A stretch of DNA of 64,000 nt from Selenomonas ruminantium subsp. ruminantium ATCC 12561 (GTDB taxonomy: Bacteria > Bacillota > Negativicutes > Selenomonadales > Selenomonadaceae): positions 113,392 to 177,391 of the forward strand of contig NZ_AUJE01000002.1 in assembly GCF_000424065.1 (NCBI RefSeq). Direction: 5' to 3'. Under the pieces are notes generated by a model. It was not told where the DNA came from. It made no database searches and saw nothing but the letters and a program-made list of their open reading frames with translations. Below are positions 33,748-43,203 of the stretch, piece after piece. Position 1 is the stretch's first letter, and the number at the start of each line of letters is the position of its first letter. The position numbers were made by a program, and so were the translations under genes.

Positions 33748-34863
33748 ATGTATTTAGGAGAGCAAATCAAAAAACTGGGTTTCGGTCTGATGCGTCTGCC
33801 GAAAAAAGGCGAGGAAATTGACGTTGAGCAGGTCAAGGTGATGGTGGATAAGTTTTTGGCGGCAGGCTTTACCTATTTTGATACGGCCTGGGCTTATGCC
33901 GGCAGTGAAGATGCTATCCGGCAGGCGTTGGTGGAACGGTACCCCAGAGAAAAATTCCAGCTGGCCACGAAAAATGCTGCCTGGATTAACTGCAAGACCC
34001 GTGAGGAAGCCATTGAGCAGTTCAATCTTTCCTTAAAGCGCACGGGAGCAGGCTATTTTGATTTTTACCTGCTGCATAATCTGGGCGAGAGCCGCACGAA
34101 GTTCTTTGATGATTTCGATATGTGGTCCTTTGTGCAGGAGAAAAAGGCCGAAGGGCTGATTAAACATGTCGGTTTTTCCTTCCATTCCACACCGGAGGAA
34201 TTGGAAGAAATCCTGACCAAACATCCCGAAATGGAATTTGTCCAGCTGCAGATTAACTACGGAGACTGGGAAAATCCGGCCATTCAGTCCCGTGCCTGCT
34301 ATGAAGTCGCCAGAAAGCACGGCAAGCCGGTCATCATCATGGAACCGGTCAAGGGCGGCATGCTGGCAAATCCCCCGGAAAGCGTCAAACAAATCCTGCA
34401 GGCAGCCGAGCCGGAAAGCTCCTGCGCTTCCTGGGCTATCCGTTTTGCCGCTGATTTAGAGGGGCTGATTGTGGTACTCTCCGGTATGAGCAATGTGGAG
34501 CAGATGGAAGACAATCTTTCCTATATGAAGGATTTTACCGGTCTGAATGACAGTCAGAAGAATACCATTAACAAGGCAAGGGAAGCTCTGGCCAAAATCC
34601 CGGTTATTCCCTGCACCACCTGTAACTATTGCGCCAAGGTCTGCCCCAAGGAAATCGGCATTTCCGGCACCTTTACGGCGATGAATTATCTGACGCTCTA
34701 CGGCGATAAAGCCGCTGCCCAGCATCAGGAAAACTGGCTGGTGGGCGGTCATGGCCGCAAAAAAGCCGCCGAATGTATCAAATGCGGCAAATGCGAACAG
34801 GTCTGCCCACAGCATATCAGCATCCGTGAGGAACTGGTCAAGGCAGGCAGGGCCTTGCAATAA
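33748..34863 (+). CDS. Aldo/keto reductase with C-terminal double [4Fe-4S] ferredoxin domain
   Basis: The protein has 371 residues. Barrel residues 1-280 have tetrad positions YFDTAWAYAGSED (Asp, Tyr), LATKNA (Lys) and LLHNLG (His). The C-terminal 80 residues carry two cluster motifs, CTTCNYCAKVCP and CIKCGKCEQVCP. This AKR plus ferredoxin arrangement is common in strict anaerobes and probably lets the enzyme use ferredoxin-level electrons. GGAGGGG precedes the ATG. It is controlled by MerR-type promoter copy 7 and perhaps 8, and overlaps the truncated CYTH gene by one base. Confidence 0.9.
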   Translation: MYLGEQIKKLGFGLMRLPKKGEEIDVEQVKVMVDKFLAAGFTYFDTAWAYAGSEDAIRQALVERYPREKFQLATKNAAWINCKTREEAIEQFNLSLKRTGAGYFDFYLLHNLGESRTKFFDDFDMWSFVQEKKAEGLIKHVGFSFHSTPEELEEILTKHPEMEFVQLQINYGDWENPAIQSRACYEVARKHGKPVIIMEPVKGGMLANPPESVKQILQAAEPESSCASWAIRFAADLEGLIVVLSGMSNVEQMEDNLSYMKDFTGLNDSQKNTINKAREALAKIPVIPCTTCNYCAKVCPKEIGISGTFTAMNYLTLYGDKAAAQHQENWLVGGHGRKKAAECIKCGKCEQVCPQHISIREELVKAGRALQ

Positions 34864-35069
34864 TGGAGATAGAGCGTCAATTTTTAGTCGAAAACCTGCC
34901 ATCCCTGCCGACAGAGTATGAAACTTTACGTCAGGGCTATGTGGCCTTGGAGCCGGAAATCCGCATCCGTCAGCTTGGTGACAGTCATTTTGTGCTGACC
35001 GTCAAGCGCGGAGCAGGGCTTGTCCGTGAAGAATGGATAGGTTGGATATATTTTGATTATGGTGAATAA
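34863..35069 (+). pseudogene. Truncated CYTH-domain protein
   Basis: The first 59 codons (MEIERQFLVENLP, EIRIRQLGDSHFVLTVKRGA, LVREEW) are the standard N-terminus of a CYTH/triphosphate tunnel protein, including the EIERQF signature. The family needs about 150-190 residues. After REEW the frame runs into unrelated sequence and stops within nine codons. The break is close to the left direct repeat of the peptide-synthetase island, so the gene was probably cut when the island was acquired. Confidence 0.8.
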
Positions 35070-35104
35070 CGCAAAGGAGGTAATAGCCACCAATGGTGCG
35101 TGCC

Positions 35105-35146
35105 TATGACCGGAAAATTGGTCAATGAATCGTAGGTGAAACGAAA
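35105..35146 (+). repeat. Left copy of 42-bp direct repeat bounding the peptide-synthetase island
   Basis: Forty of 42 bases match the segment at 45573-45614, which is the 3' end (codons for MTGKLVNES, stop, and 13 bases beyond) of the PNPOx-like gene. Here it is an orphan fragment with no gene in front of it. It is the remnant of a second copy of that gene's end. Confidence 0.85.
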
Positions 35147-35191
35147 GGTGCTGTGATGAAATGCGAAAGCATTTTATTACAGCACCTTTTT
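35144..35191 (+). terminator. Terminator at the left edge of the island
   Basis: AAAGGTGCTGT pairs with ACAGCACCTTT and an inner ATGAAATGC/GCATTTTAT stem closes on a GAAA loop; a T run follows. It would stop transcription from the reductase/CYTH side before the synthetase operon. The rest of the gap to 35372 shows no clear consensus promoter. Confidence 0.8.
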
Positions 35192-35372
35192 GTGCGGCTA
35201 AATACAGGGCGTGTTTCGCTATCGGTGTCAGGAGAGATTATCAAAAGTTTCTGCCTTTTCCGAGAAAAATTTTACACTAAGCACCGGCAAGGCAGGAAAT
35301 CCACGTAAGTAAGGAGAATTTTTTGTAAATAAGTTAAATGTGGATAGAAATGTGAAGGGGAGAATATCGAGC

Positions 35373-37598
35373 GTGAAGGGGATAAAAAACTGGTTGCGAC
35401 GGATGGCAGCCCACGGCCGGGGCGGCATTCGTCGGCAAGTGCTGTTTTTGGTGCTGGCTTGTGGTCTTAGCACCTTTTTGGCGACGCTTATGCTGTTTGG
35501 CTATTTTCTGTATGGCCTGCAGGACGCATTGGAAGCGGAAAGCCGAGGCATAGAGGAAGTGGTGGCAGAGTCCGTGAGTGACTTGGCCGGGAAACACACC
35601 CGGGCATGGCTGCGGTCCACGGCAGAAAATGAGGCTGCTCATATGGGCAGGGTACTGGCAGTCAATAGTGATGATGTGGAGTTTTTGGCTGGCAGTATGA
35701 CCATGCTGATGCAGTCCCGGGACAAATACGGAATGCGGCAGATTGTCAATGCGAGAGACATGGAAGATATTGCCGCTGGTACGCCTTATCTCCATTACAG
35801 TCCTCAGTTGGCTGCTGAGGGAGTTGATGGAGAATTGGCGGCAGAGATTGGTCAGGCAGCTAATTTCGTGGATGTGCTGATACCCCTGAGTAAAACCTAT
35901 TGGGGCTATCGCAGTGTTTTGGTTGTCGCATCCCGGAAGGGGTATTCCATTTGTGTGGACAACATTCCGGGCGAACCCGGGCAGAGCATCTATCCTTCAC
36001 CGGAGGCCAGGACGGCGTTTCTGGAGCGATACGACGCCAGGCAGCGTCCGTGGTACCGGATGGCTCAAGCCAAGGGGGCGTGTACGTATACGGATGTCTT
36101 CCTGGCGGAAGAGGGCTATCTGGGAATGGGGTGTGCTGCTCCTTACTATGATGAAGATGGGTTTGCCGGGGTGGTAAGCATCAACGGCAGTATCGAGGAT
36201 CTGCAGCATCAGGTCAGGCAGGTTTCCATTGGCAGGACGGGCATCAGCTTCTGCCTGGATGGCAATGGACGAGTGGTGCTGTCCTCCACTGGCGAAGGGG
36301 TGCTGGCTCCCGGGCTTCAGGGGGCAGATCTGAGGGAGAACCCTGAACCTACTCTGGCAGAGGCCGCCCGTCGCATGACTGCCGGAGAGAATGATGTGGT
36401 GAAGGTGTTGGTGGATGGGCAGGAATACTATCTGGCCTTTGCGCCCCTGCAAAATGCAGGCTGGAGCTTCGGAACGCTCATTGGTCAGGACGAGGTCCTG
36501 GCGCCGGCCCAGGAGGTGGCCTCCCTAGTTCAGGAGGAGATGAAGGAGTTCTATGAGATTTTGGGACAGACCTTTGCTGGGGGGGCGGGAAAGGCCCTGT
36601 TGCTGCTTCTTCTCTTGGCAATGATTGCCTTTTTTACCAGCGGCGTCCTGGCTGACCGTCTGGTTCGTCCCCTCCGTACGCTGACGGAAGGGGTACAGGA
36701 GATAGCGGCAGGCAATTTGGATAAGAAGTTGGAAATCCACACCGGCAATGAAGTGGAGAAACTGGCCTCTTGTTTCAATGAGATGACGGAAGAATTGAAG
36801 GAGCATGTCCAAAGGCTCTCCCAGGCGGCGGCCAAGGAGGAGCGAGTCAGGACGGAGCTGGAGGTGGCGGCCAGGATTCAGGCGGGATTGCTGCCTGCGC
36901 CTTTGACGCCAGCTGTCCAAGCTGGGAAATTCAGCCTCAGCGCCTTCATGCAGCCGGCCAAAGAAGTAGGAGGAGACCTTTATGATTTCTACTTCCTGGA
37001 TAAGAATCTTTTGGTTGTCACCGTGGCTGATGTATCGGACAAGGGCGTGCCTGCGGCGCTCTTTATGGTCATGGCCAAGACGTTGTTGAAGGATCAGGTG
37101 TTGCGGCGGCGTAACGAAAAGGATTTGGCTCAGGCAGTGGCAGAGGCCAATGATGCTTTGGTACAGAGCAACACCACGTTCATGTTTGTGACGGCCTTTA
37201 TCGGCATACTGAACCTGTCCACGGGGAAGTTTATTTATGTCAATGCAGGGCATAATCCTCCCCTGCTTTGCAGGCGGGACAGAACGGAGTACCTGCCCAA
37301 GGCACAAAACCCGATACTGGGGGTGCGGAGGGGAATGGCCTTTGCGGCCGAAACGCTGGTCTTGCAGCCGGGGAATTCTCTCTTCCTGTACACCGACGGG
37401 GTGACGGAGGCCAGGGATGAAGCGAAGGAATTTTTCGGTGAGCAACGGTTGCAGGAGATTCTATCGGCAACGGCCGGACAGGGAGCCGGGAGACAGATGG
37501 AGATGGTTTTGGAAAAGTTGTCCGCCTTTGTAGGGGAGGCCAACCAATCAGATGATATCACGATGCTGGCGCTGGCCTATGGCAAAAAGGAGAATTAG
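35373..37598 (+). CDS. Membrane sensor phosphatase: dCache - HAMP - SpoIIE-type PP2C
   Basis: The protein has 741 residues. The first membrane helix is at about 20-45. An extracytoplasmic dCache domain (about 50-395) includes RQRPWYRMAQAKGACTYTDV. The second helix is at about 405-425. HAMP follows (RPLRTLTEGVQEIAAGNLD, a coiled linker), then a PP2C domain with metal-binding GGDLYDFYFL, VADVSDKGVPAALF, NAGHNPPLL and SDDITML. SpoIIE/RsbU phosphatases dephosphorylate STAS proteins, and a STAS gene follows 8 bases later. GTG 35373 follows AAGGGGAG; an upstream GTG (35340) is also in frame. It heads the island operon. Frequent AGG and GGG codons contrast with neighbouring genes and suggest acquisition. 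Confidence 0.9.
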   Translation: MKGIKNWLRRMAAHGRGGIRRQVLFLVLACGLSTFLATLMLFGYFLYGLQDALEAESRGIEEVVAESVSDLAGKHTRAWLRSTAENEAAHMGRVLAVNSDDVEFLAGSMTMLMQSRDKYGMRQIVNARDMEDIAAGTPYLHYSPQLAAEGVDGELAAEIGQAANFVDVLIPLSKTYWGYRSVLVVASRKGYSICVDNIPGEPGQSIYPSPEARTAFLERYDARQRPWYRMAQAKGACTYTDVFLAEEGYLGMGCAAPYYDEDGFAGVVSINGSIEDLQHQVRQVSIGRTGISFCLDGNGRVVLSSTGEGVLAPGLQGADLRENPEPTLAEAARRMTAGENDVVKVLVDGQEYYLAFAPLQNAGWSFGTLIGQDEVLAPAQEVASLVQEEMKEFYEILGQTFAGGAGKALLLLLLLAMIAFFTSGVLADRLVRPLRTLTEGVQEIAAGNLDKKLEIHTGNEVEKLASCFNEMTEELKEHVQRLSQAAAKEERVRTELEVAARIQAGLLPAPLTPAVQAGKFSLSAFMQPAKEVGGDLYDFYFLDKNLLVVTVADVSDKGVPAALFMVMAKTLLKDQVLRRRNEKDLAQAVAEANDALVQSNTTFMFVTAFIGILNLSTGKFIYVNAGHNPPLLCRRDRTEYLPKAQNPILGVRRGMAFAAETLVLQPGNSLFLYTDGVTEARDEAKEFFGEQRLQEILSATAGQGAGRQMEMVLEKLSAFVGEANQSDDITMLALAYGKKEN

Positions 37599-37606
37599 GA
37601 GGAAAT

Positions 37607-37948
37607 ATGTCTGATTTACCAATCCGCTACAATAGCGAAGAAATGAACGGCTGGCAGGTTTGGCAGTTGCGGGGGCGACTGGATCGTACCACTGCGGAGG
37701 AAGCGGCAGAAGAAGGTGAAAAGCAACTCGCTGCTTGCCGGAAACTGGCCCTTGATCTGTCAGGCCTGTCCTATGTTTCCAGCGCCGGCCTTAGGACTAT
37801 CCTGAAGCTGGCCGGCGGGGCAGAACAGACGGGAAAATCCATTGTAGTTATATCTTCTGAGGGGATGGTGAGGGAGATTTTGGAACTGGCCAGGCTGGAT
37901 CTGTTTGTCACCATCCATGATTCGGTGGATGACTTGAAAAAAGTATAA
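37607..37948 (+). CDS. STAS-domain anti-sigma-factor-antagonist-like protein
   Basis: The protein has 113 residues, a single STAS domain. LALDLSGLSYVSSAGLRTIL keeps the SSAGLR phosphorylation loop (Ser at about 56-57), so it can be cycled by a kinase and a PP2C phosphatase as SpoIIAA/RsbV are. Both partners are encoded in the same operon: phosphatase upstream, RsbW-like domain on the MATE protein downstream. No sigma factor is nearby, so the output may be the peptide synthetase or exporter itself. That is inference. Confidence 0.9.
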   Translation: MSDLPIRYNSEEMNGWQVWQLRGRLDRTTAEEAAEEGEKQLAACRKLALDLSGLSYVSSAGLRTILKLAGGAEQTGKSIVVISSEGMVREILELARLDLFVTIHDSVDDLKKV

Positions 37949-37962
37949 ATGGGGGAATCATC

Positions 37963-39555
37963 ATGAATTTTACAATCAGACAGGAGCGTCAGGGAGATAC
38001 ACTGACCATGTTTTTGACAGGGGAGTTTAACAAGCTGGCTATGGACGCCTTCGACAAGGAATTTTTGCTGGCGGCAGAGGGTGTGAAGGAACTCTTATTG
38101 GACTTTTCCGGGGTCACCTATCTTTCTTCGGCAGGGCTGCGCTCCTTGTTGCAGGCAGCTAAGATTATGGAAAGCCAGGGGGGCAGTTTTACCGTGCTCT
38201 ATCCGCAGGAGGTGGTGATGGATGTCTTTGAGATGACGCATTTTGACCGCTTCATTCATATCGTCCGTGAGGGGGAGGAGCAAGCTCCAATCAATAGCGC
38301 TTACTACCCTTTGCGTCCCATCCAGCGGTGGCTGACAGACACGCATTTTCGGCGGGCCAAGTCCACCATGATGAATACAGGCGCCCTGGTACGCCTGGAA
38401 ACTGCCGTGGATTTGGAGCGGCTGGCGGCAGCGGTGAATGGTCTCTTGGAGTCTTATGATATCTTCCGCTGCCGTTTGGTGTTCCGTCCCGATACCGGGG
38501 AATTTTGCCAGCGCTTTGACGGGAAGCTGGAAAAGGTCTATGTGGAAAGCCTGTCGGAGGAGGGGCTGGAGGAGCGCAAGCAGGAGCTGAAGCAGCCCTA
38601 TGACCTCATTGACCGTCCGCTGTATCGGGTCAATATCATAAAGACCCCGGAGTCCAAGTATATCTATATGGACTTTTACCATGCCATCATGGACGGGGCG
38701 GCCATCGTCCTGCTTTTCTGGCGGGAACTGGAGAAACGTTATGTCCACGGCAATGAGGCCGTTGCAGCCAAGCGCCAGCCTGCCAGCTATGCGGACTATG
38801 TCAGGGAAGAGGCAGCCTTGCCTGAGGATGAGCTGGCCAAGGGCAGGGCTTACTGGGAGACCATGCTGGCAGGTTTTGCTAAAGATAAGCATCTGCCTCC
38901 TATGGACGGAGGAAATGTGGACGAGGGACCGGAGCATGAGATGGAAACACCCCTGGAGGGCATAGAGAAGGGCTTCTTCAAGGGGAAGGATTTCGGTGAA
39001 AACGCCTTCTTCATGGCGGCCGCCATGCTGGCTATCGCTAAGGCGGCCGGGCGCAGGGAGGCCATTATCAGCTGGGTTCACAATGGACGGGTCACTTCGG
39101 CTGAGCGTCGTCTCATGGGCCTGATGCTGGATCAGTTCCCCCTGCGCTGGGACTTTGAGGGGGATATGACGGTGGAGCAGTTCCTGCCTAAACTGGAGGC
39201 TCGGATAACCGAGGGCATCCAGTACCGGAAGGGTATGGACAAAATCTATGAGGAAGGCTTGGAGGCAGGTTGTGCCTGCTTCATCCTGCAGAAGGGCACC
39301 CTGGGACGCCGGGGAAGTGTGAAGCTGGGAGACACCCAGGCCGTCATTGAGGAAATGCCAGCCAACGAAATATCGGCGGCAGAAAATACGCTGGATATCG
39401 AGCTGAATGCTCATGATGATGGCACCTATTCTCTGGTATTGGACTATGACCCTCACTGCTACTCGCGTAAGGCCATGGAGGCGTTCACCGAGCAGGTGGA
39501 AAAGATGGCTGTCGCCCTGCAGGATGGTGGACGGAAGCTGGCAGAACTGTTGTGA
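37963..39555 (+). CDS. STAS domain fused to an NRPS condensation-type domain
   Basis: The protein has 530 residues. Residues 1-105 form a second STAS domain with LLLDFSGVTYLSSAGLRSLL, again with the SSAGLR site. Residues 110-530 form a condensation/acyltransferase fold: YYPLRPIQRWL at its start and YHAIMDGAAIVLL at about 238-250, where the HHxxxDG active site is YHxxxDG and the second, catalytic His is retained. No carrier domain is present. The protein may be a phosphorylation-controlled condensation or release enzyme acting on the carrier domain of the next protein. I know of no described STAS-condensation fusion. It lies 14 bases after the STAS gene and 15 before the synthetase. Confidence 0.85.
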   Translation: MNFTIRQERQGDTLTMFLTGEFNKLAMDAFDKEFLLAAEGVKELLLDFSGVTYLSSAGLRSLLQAAKIMESQGGSFTVLYPQEVVMDVFEMTHFDRFIHIVREGEEQAPINSAYYPLRPIQRWLTDTHFRRAKSTMMNTGALVRLETAVDLERLAAAVNGLLESYDIFRCRLVFRPDTGEFCQRFDGKLEKVYVESLSEEGLEERKQELKQPYDLIDRPLYRVNIIKTPESKYIYMDFYHAIMDGAAIVLLFWRELEKRYVHGNEAVAAKRQPASYADYVREEAALPEDELAKGRAYWETMLAGFAKDKHLPPMDGGNVDEGPEHEMETPLEGIEKGFFKGKDFGENAFFMAAAMLAIAKAAGRREAIISWVHNGRVTSAERRLMGLMLDQFPLRWDFEGDMTVEQFLPKLEARITEGIQYRKGMDKIYEEGLEAGCACFILQKGTLGRRGSVKLGDTQAVIEEMPANEISAAENTLDIELNAHDDGTYSLVLDYDPHCYSRKAMEAFTEQVEKMAVALQDGGRKLAELL

Positions 39556-39570
39556 AGAAGGGATGGGAAC

Positions 39571-42500
39571 ATGAATAAAGAAACATGGTGTGTCCGGTAT
39601 CTGTCCGAGGAAAGTCCCGAGTGCCTGCCCCTGCCTGATGGCAGGGAATCGGGCAGTTGGGGGCGGCAAGCTCTGAGGCAGACTGTAAAGGTGGATGCTG
39701 CGGAATTGTCGGCAAGCTTGCTGCTCCTGCTGGGACTTTACGGTGGTTTGCAGGAAGGCGCCTTCCTGCTGCAGCAGGGAGAATGCCTAAAGCCGGTGCG
39801 GCTCAGCTGGCAGGGAGAGGAGTCTCCTGAGGATTTCATTGCACGGGTGCAGGGCTGGCTGGAAGAAACAGGGAATTTTACCTGGCAGGAGGAGGAAATA
39901 GCGGAACTTTTGGGCTGGGAGCCGGGCCGGGGGCTGATTCTTTGCTTTGAGGCGGAGCGCGGCTGGGTACCGGGGGACAGATATGCCCTGGGATTCTGCA
40001 CTGGCGGAGGCGAGGCCTCCATCTGCTATGATGAGGGCAGGTACAGTCCGGCCTTCATCAGGGAACTGCTGCTGGCCTGGGGGCAAATCCTCCAAAGCCT
40101 GCGTACAGCTCCATCGCTGGGCAAGGTGCGGGTGACTTCGGCAGAAACCGAGCAGCGGCTGAATTCCTTCAACGACAATGCCCATGACTACGACCGCCAG
40201 ACTACGGTGGTGGAGCTTTTCCGCCAGCGGGCGGCAGAGTTTCCGGAGAATACGGCGGTCATTTACGAGGAGCGGGCCTATACCTATGCCCAGGTGGAGG
40301 ATATGTCTGATAGGCTGGCCGTTTTCCTTGCCCGGCAGGGGCTGGGCAGGGGGGACCGGGTGGCAGTGTTCATCCCCCGCTCCGAGTACATGGTTATCGC
40401 TTCCCTGGGCGTGTTGAAGGCAGGTTGTGCCTATGAGCCGTTAGACCCTAACTATCCGGATGAGCGCCTGTCCTTCATGGTCAAGGATGCAGAGGTGAAG
40501 GTCATCATCGTGGCTGATGAACTGAAGCCAAGGCTGGCGAATTTCCCTGACTACAAGGGACTGGTGCTGACTATTTCCGATGTGGCAGGCCTGCCCTCGG
40601 CCACATCGGAAGAAATCAAGGGGCTGGAGGGGCCTGAGCCTGAGGATCTCTTCATCCTCATCTACACTTCTGGCACCACCGGAGTGCCTAAAGGGGTGCG
40701 CCTCCTGCACAGTAATCTCATGTGCTATACTGCCTGGTACCGCAGGTACTTTGCGCCTACGCCGGAGACTAAGGTCAGTTGCTACAACAGCTATGGCTTT
40801 GATGGCTCTTTGGGAGATATGTATCCCATTCTGACGGTGGGGGGGACCGTGGTGGTGGTTCCCGAGGAAAAGAAGCTGGATTTGCCTGCCTTGGCAGAAC
40901 TTATCCGGCGTCATGGCATTTCTATCTCCGATATGCCCAGCCAGGTGGGGCGGCAGTTTGCCTTGACCATGGACTGCCCCAGTCTCCGCTATATCGTGGG
41001 GGGCGGGGAGAAGCTGGTGTCCTTTGAGCCGGTCTATCCCTATATCATGGCCAATGAATACGGCCCCACGGAGGCCACTGTGTCCGTCACCTGCTATGAT
41101 GTGACGAAATATGAAGCCGATATACCCATCGGCACACCAAATGACAATACGGACATCTACATCGTGGATGCCTATGGCCGCCGGGTGCCGCCAGGGGCTT
41201 TGGGCGAGCTTTGGATTGCCGGGCCTCAGGTGGCGGGCGGCTACCTGAACCGCCCGGAAAAGACCAAAGAGGTCTTTGTCGCAAATCCGTTTTCCACTGA
41301 CCCTGATTATGCCACCGCCTATCGCACTGGAGACATCGTGCGCTACCTGCTCGATGGCAATATCCAGTTTGTGGGGCGTCGGGATGGCCTGGTGAAGATA
41401 AGGGGCTTTCGGGTGGAACTATCGGAGGTGGAAGGGGTCATCCATGACTTTCCGCAGGTGGAAAATGCCGCTGTGGCAGCCTGGGATAATCCTGCCGGTG
41501 GCAAGTTCATCGCCGCTTATGTGGTGTCCAAGGAGCCCATCAATCAGGAGGCTTTGGCCAACTTCATTCGGGAGCGCAAGCCCCCCTATATGGTACCGGC
41601 AGCCATCGTGCAGCTGGAAGCCATCCCTAGGAATCAGAACGGCAAGCTGAACAAAAAAGCCCTGCCGGTGCCGGAGCTGCGGGGGAGCTTAGAGGAGTAT
41701 GTGGCGCCTAAGAATGACATCGAGAAAGAGCTTTGCAGAGGCTTTGCCGCTGCGTTGGGAATGGAGCGGGCCAGTGCAGAGGAAGATTTCTTCCAGGCCG
41801 GTGGAGACAGCCTGAGCATCGTGCGTCTGCTGTCTGAGTGCCGTGACCTGAAGCTGAATTTTAACCTGATTTACGAGGGCAAGACCCCCGCAGGTATTGC
41901 CGCTCTGCTGGCAGAGCGCAGCCAGCAGGCAGCGGGGGAGAAGAAGGAAAGCCATTTCTTCGGTCCCTTGCAGGAACTGCACTACAACTGGGGAAACTCT
42001 TTGGAGGAAGGCTACGGCCTTCACTGCGATGCCTATATCACGTTGGACGCTGCTACTGATTTGGAACGGCTGGCAGTGGCGATTGAAACGGTGCTTTTGG
42101 CACATCCGGCGATGGATGCCAGGCTTACGATGGTGGAAGGAGAACTGCGCTGGAAGCAGGGGGATTTGCAGGGGCTGCGCCCTCATGTGGAGAAAATGAC
42201 CCGGGAAGAATATGAGGCATTGAAGCCAAAACTGCGGCAGAGCCTGAACAAGCCTGACACCCGCATGTTTGTCATGCGTCTCTTTGCCATTCGGGAGCAA
42301 GAGGGAAGCCTTAGCAAAGTGTTCTATTTTGATATTCTCCACCCCATTATCGACGGGGATTCTATTGACATTTTCCTGCAGGATTTGGATGCTGCCTATC
42401 GGGGCGAGGAAGTTCAGCCTGAGGAGTACAGCATCTTTGACTATTACGACGAGATAGAGGCGAAGCTGGGTACTGAGGCCTATCGGCAGGAACAGCAGTG

Positions 42501-43203
42501 GAATCGGGATTTTGTTCGTTCCTTTACCAACCTCCTCAGTGAGATGCCCGGAGATCTTGATTCCAAGGGGGAAAATGATACCAAGGATATCTTTGTGCCC
42601 ATCCATGTGGATTTGGCGGCGGTGGATGCTTTCACCAAGGCACAGGGCATCACGGACGGCACTTTGACTGCAGCTGCCTTTGGCCTCTTGCAGGGCCGCA
42701 ACAACGGGGAACAGGCTGGAGTGGTGCTCACCATCTACAATGGCCGTGATGACATCCGCTTTGAGCGCACCATGGGAGCCATTTACCGTCACTATCCGCT
42801 TTGTGTGAGCTGGGATGAAAACATGGGTGCAGGGGACTTTGTCCGGCAGACGCAGGAAAATGTCCTGCTTTGCCGCCGTCACGCGCTCTATGAAGGGGAC
42901 CCGGTGCCGCTTATCGTGGCATTTTCCTATCAGGGGGAAGATATGGACATGGGCTTTGACTTCTGCGGGGGACGAGCGGAATATGAGGAAATCGAGGACT
43001 TTGAGGAGGAGAATTTCGACTTCTTCGTCCATCGCCGCAGCGACGATTTCTATGTGAACCTGACTTACAATACCAAGGAGTACAGCGAGAAATTTGTAGA
43101 GACCTTCCTGCAGAATTATGCCCGGGTCATTCAGGCTTTGGTGGCAGGGATGAAGCCGGCAGATATCATAAGGGAACTGGCTGACAAGGAGGTTGTCCCT
43201 TGA
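39571..43203 (+). CDS. Single-module non-ribosomal peptide synthetase (A-PCP-C)
   Basis: The protein has 1210 residues. Residues 1-190 look like a truncated condensation-like region. The adenylation domain (about 195-700) has LIYTSGTTGVPKG (A3), SYGFDGSL with the Asp expected to hold an amino group (A4), NEYGPTEATV (A5), YRTGDIVRY and GRRDGLVKIRGFRVELSEVE (A7-A8), and NQNGKLNKKALP (A10). The carrier domain has FFQAGGDSLSIV with the phosphopantetheine Ser near 746. A C-terminal condensation-type domain (about 790-1210) has ILHPIIDGDS at about 922, again with only the second His of HHxxxDG. No thioesterase or reductase domain is present. A phosphopantetheinyl transferase is not in the window. 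Substrate and product unknown. It overlaps the exporter gene by 4 bases. Confidence 0.92.
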   Translation: MNKETWCVRYLSEESPECLPLPDGRESGSWGRQALRQTVKVDAAELSASLLLLLGLYGGLQEGAFLLQQGECLKPVRLSWQGEESPEDFIARVQGWLEETGNFTWQEEEIAELLGWEPGRGLILCFEAERGWVPGDRYALGFCTGGGEASICYDEGRYSPAFIRELLLAWGQILQSLRTAPSLGKVRVTSAETEQRLNSFNDNAHDYDRQTTVVELFRQRAAEFPENTAVIYEERAYTYAQVEDMSDRLAVFLARQGLGRGDRVAVFIPRSEYMVIASLGVLKAGCAYEPLDPNYPDERLSFMVKDAEVKVIIVADELKPRLANFPDYKGLVLTISDVAGLPSATSEEIKGLEGPEPEDLFILIYTSGTTGVPKGVRLLHSNLMCYTAWYRRYFAPTPETKVSCYNSYGFDGSLGDMYPILTVGGTVVVVPEEKKLDLPALAELIRRHGISISDMPSQVGRQFALTMDCPSLRYIVGGGEKLVSFEPVYPYIMANEYGPTEATVSVTCYDVTKYEADIPIGTPNDNTDIYIVDAYGRRVPPGALGELWIAGPQVAGGYLNRPEKTKEVFVANPFSTDPDYATAYRTGDIVRYLLDGNIQFVGRRDGLVKIRGFRVELSEVEGVIHDFPQVENAAVAAWDNPAGGKFIAAYVVSKEPINQEALANFIRERKPPYMVPAAIVQLEAIPRNQNGKLNKKALPVPELRGSLEEYVAPKNDIEKELCRGFAAALGMERASAEEDFFQAGGDSLSIVRLLSECRDLKLNFNLIYEGKTPAGIAALLAERSQQAAGEKKESHFFGPLQELHYNWGNSLEEGYGLHCDAYITLDAATDLERLAVAIETVLLAHPAMDARLTMVEGELRWKQGDLQGLRPHVEKMTREEYEALKPKLRQSLNKPDTRMFVMRLFAIREQEGSLSKVFYFDILHPIIDGDSIDIFLQDLDAAYRGEEVQPEEYSIFDYYDEIEAKLGTEAYRQEQQWNRDFVRSFTNLLSEMPGDLDSKGENDTKDIFVPIHVDLAAVDAFTKAQGITDGTLTAAAFGLLQGRNNGEQAGVVLTIYNGRDDIRFERTMGAIYRHYPLCVSWDENMGAGDFVRQTQENVLLCRRHALYEGDPVPLIVAFSYQGEDMDMGFDFCGGRAEYEEIEDFEEENFDFFVHRRSDDFYVNLTYNTKEYSEKFVETFLQNYARVIQALVAGMKPADIIRELADKEVVP

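Noticed and set aside
36525..37445. 306-codon open frame antisense to the SpoIIE phosphatase gene
   Set aside because: A shadow of the GC-rich plus-strand codons; the PP2C motifs on the plus strand are unambiguous.
38095..39669. 524-codon open frame antisense to the STAS-condensation gene
   Set aside because: The plus-strand protein has clear STAS and condensation motifs; the antisense frame has none and lacks a translation start signal.
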